The notes under the pieces were generated by a model. It worked only from the letters and a program-made list of their open reading frames with translations. It had not been told where the DNA came from and ran no database searches. Positions 57,549-64,000 of a DNA stretch of 64,000 nt are shown here, piece by piece. Position numbers and translations under genes: made by a program. Source of the stretch: Protopterus annectens (lineage: Eukaryota > Chordata > Ceratodontiformes > Protopteridae); NCBI RefSeq assembly GCF_019279795.1, contig NC_056726.1, positions 1,138,735,882-1,138,799,881 of the forward strand, in the 5' to 3' direction. The number at the start of each line of letters is the position of its first letter. Position 1 is the first letter of the stretch.

Positions 57549-58830
57549 CTATTCCTGGGAGGCTCTCATGGAAGGACATTCCCTGAGCACCATAAAACCA
57601 AAAGATGCTCTTCCCCTGGAGGCCAAATCCAATTTGTAATGATTGATGAAGGTATGAGGTGTAGCCCAAGTTGCAGCTGCACAGATGTCATGTAAAGAAG
57701 CTCTGGCATGGAAGGCAGCAGAAGTTGGCACCGACCTTGTTGAATGAACGTTCATGGTAGTAGGCAACGGGATATTATGTTGTGTATAAATGAAGGTCAC
57801 ACAGTCCTTCAACCATCTAGCTAATGGGACCTTAGCAACAGCTGATCCTAATCTAGGTCCAGAATAGGCCAAAAATAACTGGTCAGATTTATGAAAGGAC
57901 CTAGTCCTGTTTAAGTAAAATGGATTTGCCTGTGGATATCTAGGGTATGTAGACAATACTCTCCTCTGTTTGAATGACTGGGAAAGAAAACTGGCAATTC
58001 AATGGTTTGATTAATAGACATTTCAGAGATCACTTTTGGTAGAAATGAAGGATTAGTTTTCAAAGACACTCTACCTCTATGAAAAATCAAGTATGGACTC
58101 TTGATACATAAAGTTTGAAGCTCAGAGATACGTCTGGCAGAAGTAATGGCAACCAGAAACAAATTTTTCATGATAAATGCTTGAGGTTGCAAGAAGAAAC
58201 TGGTTCGAAGGGTGGCATTGTCAGAGCTTGTGGAACTAATGATAGATCCCATGGTTGAATAGGTTCTCTAAAAGGTGGCTTTAGATAATTCACACCTTTT
58301 ATGAAGGTCTTGCACAATTTGTGAGACATAAGAGAGGAATCTTGGACACTCTCATGGAAATTAGAAATTGCAGCCAAATGAACTCCAATGGCAGAGACTG
58401 ATAGACCCGATTGGAAAAGGTCAGCCAGATAGTCTAGTATTATTGACACTGGTGCTGAGAAGGGATCTACTTGTTTATCTTTTAGCCAACGGGTAAATCT
58501 TTTTCACTTGCTTAGATAAGTAATTCTAGTGGAGGACTTATGAGATGCAATGAGAATGTCACATACTGGTAAAGAAAGATCATTCTGCCTGGCAATCAAG
58601 GGAATTGGACTAGCCAAGCTGTGAGCTTCAGACTGTTCAAGTTGGGATGAATCAGGTTCTGTGGATGTGAGGTCAACTCCGGGGTTGGATGGAGAATCTA
58701 GTAGGTGAGGCCAAAGAAAGGGGAACCAAATCTGACAAGGCCAATATGGTGTTATGATGATCACCTTGCTCTTCAACTGCCGGGCTTTCTTCAGAAACTG
58801 GGGAATGAGGGGGAAAAGGTGGGAATGCAT
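57549..58830 (-). pseudogene. DIRS tyrosine recombinase
   Basis: This recombinase integrates circular DIRS DNA without target duplication. Segments in minus-strand order: a Leu/Pro/Trp-rich start (58830-58504, partly linker), the core-binding helices SIILDYLADLFQSGLSVSAI and TFIKGVNYLKPPFREP (58449-58168), the first catalytic arginine in AITSARRISELQTLCI (58252-57911 frame), then HSTRSVPTSAA with the H-x-x-R pair and the nucleophile region WATPHTFINHYKLD (57956-57549). R, H-x-x-R and Y are all present. Frameshifts separate the three segments (near 58500, 58200 and 57940), so the gene is broken although its catalytic residues survive. Confidence 0.93.
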
Positions 58831-58840
58831 AAAGAAGACA

Positions 58841-60780
58841 CTAGGGCCAATCGAGGACTAGAGCATCCCTGGGTGACTGTCCCAGAGAGGGAATCAGGGC
58901 AAAGTAGTTGCTGCATTTGTAGTTGGTTGGGGATGCAAAGAGGTCGCAGCAAAGACGGCCCCAGCAGTGGAAGATCTCTACCACTATCAAGGGATTCAGG
59001 GACCACTCGTGAGTTTGTAGAATGCACCTGCTGAGTCTGTCTGCTATCACTTTGGAACTACTGGGAATGTGCATTGCTAGAAGAAAACAGTTGGTAGCCA
59101 TCACCAACTGCCATATCCGCATGGCCTCTCGACAAAGGGGGTAAGATTTGGTTCCACCTTGCTTGTTGATGTACCAGACCACCATCATGTTGTCTGATTG
59201 AATCGCAATTGTCCCAGATGGCAGCAGGGGATGGAATGCTTACAACGCCAGAAGCACCACCCTCAGCTCTAGAACATTTATATGTAGATGAGCCTCCAGT
59301 TCGGAACAAGTGCCTTGGACTGCCTGTCCCTGACATAGCCCCCCCCACCCCATCAGGGAGGTGTACATGGTCACTGTGGCCTTGGGTTGCTGGGGGGAGA
59401 AGGGGCAAAACCATTGTGACAGATTGTGTGTCATCCACCAATTTAAATCCTGTTTGCACCTGTGGGTTACTCAAATGTTGGCTGAAAGAGGACGCTGAAA
59501 AGGATACCATTGGGTGAGCAGTAGCCATTGTAGAAGCCTCATATGAAACCTGGACAGGGGGACAATGGTGATGGAGGCTGCCATGGAACCCAACAGCTGT
59601 AGAACAGAGTGAGCTGTGGATTTCTCCCTTGAAAGGATTGGAATCAGTTGTTGCTTTATCTTTAAAATTCTGTGCTCTGGAATGGCAGCTCTGCAATTCT
59701 TTGTATCCAAGATAACCCCTATAAATTCTGTTGACTGAGATGGGGTGAGATGGGATTTTTGCAAGTTTATGGTTATGCCTAGCCTTTGTGCAGCGAGGAG
59801 AGAGTATGCCGGGGCAATTTTTGACTAGGAAGGATTTAGTCGACTAAGGGTCTACTAACCTATTTATAATGAAAGTAATCAAATGTAACTTCTATATTGT
59901 GTACTGTGTCTCTATGTACATGTTTCCTTCCCTTTTTGGCTTGCTCTCTCTTGTCTTTTATTATATGTCATTTTAACTTGTTGGTTTTTTTTCCGCTGAA
60001 AATGAAAAAAATAGTGGTGATATCGGACTATCCTATCAAAAAAAAAAATAAAAAAAAATAAAATAAAATTCTTCCAGTAGATGTCTGGTGGGAGCGGAAA
60101 TGAGCCAGTCGTATAGGTATGGAAACACCTCGAATCCTTGAAGTCGCAAGTGAGCTGTGATGACTGCCATGCACTTTGTGAACACTCTGGAGGATGTAGA
60201 GATTCTGAGGGACAGTACTCTGAACTGGTAGCGACTGGCTCCCACACGGAAGCACAGAAATCTTCTTGGTGGCCTGTCCACTTTTATGTGGTAGTAAGCA
60301 TCTTAAAGATCTATTGAGCACATCCAATCGTCTTTTTCCAAAAGCAGGAGGATAGACTGTATTGTGACCATCCGGAATTTTTATACTCTCGCAAACTTGT
60401 TCAATACACTGAGATCCAAAATTGGTCTCCAGTCCCCGGTTTTCGTTGGCACCAATAATAGTCTTGAGTAGAATCCGGATCCTATCTGGTCTGGAGGGAC
60501 TATTTGGATGACTCTGTTTCTTAGCAGCTTTTCTATCTCTAGTGCTGCTTCTTCCCTTTGACTGTGTGGAACATTGGGAAGGTTTTTGAAGGGACAAGAC
60601 AAATATTGAAGGGGATATGATAACCTCTGGTTATAATCCTTTGTGCCCACAAATCAGTGGGGATGGTTAGCCAGGCAGAAGGGTACAAGGAGAAATGACC
60701 CCCAACCACCTCCAGAGGAAAGGAGTTGGGCCGCTCTTCAGGAGCGCTGGTAAGATTGTCCAGGGAAAGAATCCCTGGAA
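58841..60780 (-). pseudogene. DIRS reverse transcriptase-RNase H
   Basis: RT starts around RIITRGYHIPFN (about 60650), followed after a shift by SGFYSRLLLVPTK, TGDWRPILDLSVLNKF, SIDL-stop-DAYYHIKV and FRVGASRYQF. The catalytic box reads YLYDWL instead of YLDDWL. Two stops lie between 60383 and 60310. A LINE tail (59815-60070) interrupts the gene after the box. RNase H follows: RLGITINLQKSHLTPSQSTE, FIGVILDTKN, TMYTSLMGWGG (expected D reads Y), INVLELRVVLLAL and VVWYINKQGGTKS. Inactive. Confidence 0.92.
59815..60070 (+). mobile_element. LINE 3' tail inserted in DIRS
   Basis: A plus-strand insertion with an A-rich tail (60039-60070) breaks the DIRS RT after the catalytic box. Just before the tail, CCGCTGAAAATGAAAAAAAT and GATATCGGACTATCC parallel the L2-like LINE tail (CTACTGAAAATGGACATG, GGACTAGCC). 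The left edge is approximate, and any target duplication is not longer than a few bases. Confidence 0.72.
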
Positions 60781-63220
60781 CCCTAGTTACGCGGACCCCC
60801 TCTGCCCTGAAAGGAGCATCTTCCCTGTGAGTTTCCCCCTCTGCCTCTAGGGGAGAACACAGCCTGTGTGTCACGGAAAGGACCCTGAGATTTCTTGAAC
60901 TACTTTTTTGGTTTAGGGAGAAAGCACGCTTAGGGGAAGAATAATGGAAACCTATGGCAGAAAGGGTCTTACCACCCTGTTCACATCTGGCCAGTGTGCT
61001 TTTAACTTTGGGTCCAAACAAACGAAGAGGCCTCAATGGAAGTGTTAAGAAAGGAAGCCTTAAAAGGTTCTGCGAAATTGCACAAGCGCATCCAGGTGTG
61101 TCATCTCAACCCACTCTGTGTCGTCTCAACCCACGCTACTCTAGCGCTCCTTCTGATGCATGAGATATCAGCCGCATAGAGGAGTTAGATATTGACTGAA
61201 TGGTGGCCACCTGAGAGGCCACTTTGCCACGGACCTCATCAGACACAGTACCAGCCAAGGTTTCAGAGAGCTTGGAAATCAGATCCCTTGGAAGCCTGGT
61301 AAAGTGTTCCATATAATTCAGGGACCTGATAGCAAAGGTCGCTGATGCAAAGGTGTGCCTCCCTATCCTGTCCAGGGCACAGGACCCTTTGTTAGGTGGA
61401 TGGACAGTCTGGCTTTCTTCTTCTGCCCGATCGTTTTTTGTTGTGGCCACCACCACTAGAGCATCCACAGGAATACCTTTTGACTAATGGGGATCCATAG
61501 TAGGAAGGGACACAATATTATCTGGCCTCCGGGGAATAGCCTCAACTGTGTCAGGAACCTTCCACGCATGCTGCACGATGAGCCAGACAAGTTCATCGGC
61601 AAGTGGAGTAACCTTAGGAGGTAGGGGCCCGGGCGCAAAAAGCCTGCAGGAACACAGACTTCTCAGAGGTCAGATTAGAGGGCTACCAGTCAGCTCTCTC
61701 TTTAAGGATTTTGAGGATATCACCGAAGGATACCTCAGATGGTGACCGAGGGGTTCCTTACCCCTCATCAAAGTCTGTGTCTTCAGTGAGGGACTCCTCT
61801 GTGGAATCCATGTCCTTCCTCTTACCCAAACTTTTCCAGTGGACTTCCTCAGAGGGAGAAGTGGGGAAGATAGCGGAAAAGGGGGTTCCTGTGGGAATAT
61901 GTCCCGAGGCCCTTGCACCCTGTGTCCGCTAGTTGCAACTTGTGAAACCAGTGTACCGGAGGAGGGCAGTGGGATAGACAGCCCAGTATCAGCAGTAGAA
62001 GCAAAAGCCTTCTCCATCAGTTGAAAGGCTGGTCCAGCTGAAGAGGAGTGAGTGTCCAGGACAGGGGTCACCCCTCCCCTTAGTGGTTCAGCCTGCCGAC
62101 TTGGAGTCCTCAGATGGCTGTGGAGCAGTAAATTACGCATTTCACAACTGCCATCCTGGGTAATAGCAATACTTTCCTGCCACGAAGGCAACTGCGGTTC
62201 CTTTGTGAGATCCATAAAGGGAACCGCAGAGGGGGAAGACTGTGCTTTATCAATGGACTTCAAAGGCAATGAAGGAGGAGAATAAGAAGGGGTATTTGGA
62301 GATGGGTGATCACCTCCCAAGGAAGGATAGGTCCTGGGGGGTGGGATACCTCTGGCCAAAAGTACTTGATCCACAAGATGCAATGCATCGTGTTTGGAAA
62401 GGGTTCTAGTGGGTCTCACGGAGGCTGAGGGAGAAACAGGCCTGTCCACAGAAGAGACAAACTCAGTGCACACCTCACCAGTCCACACCAAGAACAACGG
62501 TGCTGAGAGAGACTGGACTACAGGTGTCTGCACCGAGGAAGTCATCGGTGCCGAGATCACGGTCTGCACTGACACAAGGATTGGTGCCGAAGTGGTTTTC
62601 GGTACCGAAGCTGGAACTGACAAAATTGGAGCCAACAACTGAGGCGTCGGATCTGAGTAAGATGTGGTCAAGGTCTGCGCCGACTATGCGGTCGGTGCCA
62701 ATACAGTGGTAGTAATAGTCTGAACTGAGGAGCCCCTCAGTGCAGATATAGTGAAGGCTGCAGGAGAAGATGGAGCCGAGATCACTAACGGAGCCGAAGG
62801 CCTCAGTGCCGAATGTCTAGGCATCGAAAGCACTGGGGCTGACTGAATGAGCTCCAGAGTGGAAAGTTTAGCCTTTTTAGGTTTTGGTTGGCGGGAGTCC
62901 CCAGCCGGGCATGAAGGCAAAGACTTGGCCTTAGTAGGAACATCCAAAATTTTCTTATGGGTTCTAGGAGGGGTTGAGGCCTCTGACCCAGAAATAGCCT
63001 CTGAAAAGGGAAATTTAAGAAGTCCCTTCAGCAACAACTTGTTTTTCCTTTCTAACAAGGTTCTGTTAGAAAAATTTTCGCAGATAGTACAGGGCAGGTC
63101 AACAGATAAATGGGATGCCCCCAAACAATAAACGCACAAAGAGTGTGCATCAGATGTAGGTAACTTGTGTCCACAATCAGAACACCTTTTAAAACCCGGA
63201 CTACCTTTCTTATCTGCCAT
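60781..63220 (-). pseudogene. DIRS gag-like protein
   Basis: The start is taken at ATG 63220 (MADKKGSPGFKRCSDCGHKL), leading into a Cys/His-rich segment (CVYCLGASHLSVDLPCTIC) typical of DIRS gag. A Lys-rich stretch and a long Ser/Pro-rich low-complexity part follow. An in-frame TAG at 62684-62686 and a stop at 61670 interrupt it, frame changes follow around 61640-61470, and the segment RIGRHTFASATFAIRSLNYM (61468-61136) lies further on in the original frame. It presumably packages the element RNA. Its C-terminal limit against the RT frame (61036 onwards) is not sharp. Confidence 0.88.
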
Positions 63221-63518
63221 GATAGAAAAAAGGGATAGTAGAAAAGCTACCAGCAATGGTACAAAAGAATACCCGAAGGTATGAAAAAAGGAAGATTACC
63301 AACAATGGTAGGGGAGAAATACCTCGCAGTAAAAGGCGTAGAGAAAAGAGAGGAAAACTTCAAGAAAATATGGTTGCTGGATGCGATAGGATAAGAGACA
63401 ACGAAATAGAAACTTTTCTGACAGAAAAAGTTATATAAATGACTATTCTGACAACAAATAACTATACTTAGCTCAAGAGAAGCAGCTTGACACAACCAAA
63501 TGGCAATGTGGCAAATGA

Positions 63519-63671
63519 AATCTAAGGTAACAGGGAGAGGGGGATTATGGGTAAGAGTTTAGCTCGGGAGTTTGTAGCTGACGCGAGCTTGGAAAATTGC
63601 TGGCTCGGTTCTGAGGTCGGAACCAATACCCATGCATAAGGAATGAATGAGGATTAACAATATCAGATAAA
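63519..63671. repeat. DIRS right inverted terminal repeat
   Basis: Reverse complement partner of 57173-57321, ending in ATATCAGATAAA at the junction with the LINE. Confidence 0.95.
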
Positions 63672-63960
63672 ATATTATCCAGATTTATTTCCTTCTAGGA
63701 TTCTTTGCTCTACTGACAAATTCTTCCTGCACGTTATTGAAATAAATAATACACCAGGTGAGTCAAAGTATTCCCCTCCCTTCTCTAATGTTTGGAATTC
63801 TATTCTGCTGTCACTGTTATATACTAACAACCTGAAATCCTTCAAGTTACTGTTGAAATAATATCTAAAGCTTTCATGACTTTGCTCAAGTAACACAACT
63901 GACTAACCCTACTAAACTAACTGCAGCCACTCAGTCCCATTCAGCTGTAAAATGAATACT
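63672..63960 (+). pseudogene. L2-like RT C-terminus, 3' part
   Basis: The frame continues from the 57141 side with YYPDLFPSRILCSTDKFF and PPFSNVWNSILLSLLYTNNL, then KSFKLLLK-stop-YLKLS, parallel to SLFSNTAGKHWNILPIDLTL and LFKQKLKSHLKSH in the 947-1690 copy. Several stops follow. Confidence 0.75.
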
Positions 63961-64000
63961 TGACCAGCAATGATCTAGCTTATCCTGTAGTATTATATCT

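Larger units (their letters stand above)
57147..63671 (-). mobile_element. DIRS-like tyrosine-recombinase retrotransposon
   Basis: On the minus strand it carries gag-like, RT, RNase H and tyrosine recombinase genes in DIRS order. Inverted terminal repeats are at 57173-57321 and 63519-63671. An internal complementary region at 57455-57531 pairs with both extreme ends. The left end extends about 26 bp beyond the inverted repeat (GAAGTTATGTCTTACC). No target duplication is evident, as expected for recombinase-mediated insertion. Length is 6525 bp including a LINE-tail insertion of about 255 bp. Confidence 0.95.
56478..63960 (+). mobile_element. L2-like LINE fragment split by DIRS
   Basis: Plus-strand LINE coding sequence ends at about 57141 in the frame PEKCQILK and resumes at 63672 as YYPDLFPSRILCSTDKF, in the same frame. 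The family resembles 747-2072 but is older. Confidence 0.8.

Noticed and set aside
59058-59696. 213-codon minus-strand frame over the DIRS RNase H
   Set aside because: The RNase H landmarks read in another frame (59764-58841); this one is a shadow with no motif.

Overview
The window looks like an intergenic or deep intronic stretch of a large, repeat-rich vertebrate genome. I found no host gene, rRNA or canonical tRNA that I can support. The repeat mix includes CR1, L1-type, L2-like and RTE-type LINEs, a Penelope-like element (PLE), a DIRS element, PIF/Harbinger genes, tRNA-derived SINEs, satellites and very long TA/TG microsatellites. Co-occurrence of PLE, DIRS and Harbinger argues against mammal or bird and for a fish, lungfish, amphibian or similar lineage. 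The species is not determinable from the sequence.

Layout. 1-560: a telomere-repeat-bearing inverted-repeat element. 747-4925: L2-like LINE fragments and an L1-type ORF2 3' end. 5440-10500: a tandem satellite split by a Penelope-like element (6439-9405) with a 14-bp target duplication and a hammerhead-like motif near its 3' end. 10862-15598: two CR1 relics. 17587-18759: a broken Harbinger transposase. 20100-21930: a second satellite of about 230 bp. 24197-27048: the best preserved CR1. 28.3-32.7 kb: SINEs, microsatellites, a long dispersed repeat and a second telomere-repeat element (31049-31809). 34.3-37.3 kb, minus strand: broken exons of a Harbinger-type Myb/SANT protein. 38.4-46.7 kb: long TA tracts, the second copy of the long dispersed repeat, SINE-like repeats and a foldback carrying two inverted hammerhead-like motifs. 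48030-53540: a three-layer nest, CR1 containing RTE containing a telomere-repeat element. 56478-63960: an L2-like LINE split by a nearly full-length DIRS element that itself carries a small LINE tail.

Coding sequences are decayed by stops, frameshifts or lost catalytic residues. The genes do not form a host pathway; they are separate generations of mobile elements. Nested insertions give a relative chronology: excising the inserts in thought restores the interrupted frames, exactly for DIRS and for the telomere-repeat element, and up to A-run slippage for the RTE element.

The most novel-looking item is the telomere-repeat family (36-559, 31049-31809, 50054-50686). Its best-defined copy has imperfect terminal inverted repeats starting GGGT and an 8-bp target duplication. 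The 31049 copy has inward-facing CCGACA/TGTCGG arrays at 14-16 bp spacing and an internal 72-bp higher-order repeat built on TTAGGG-like units.
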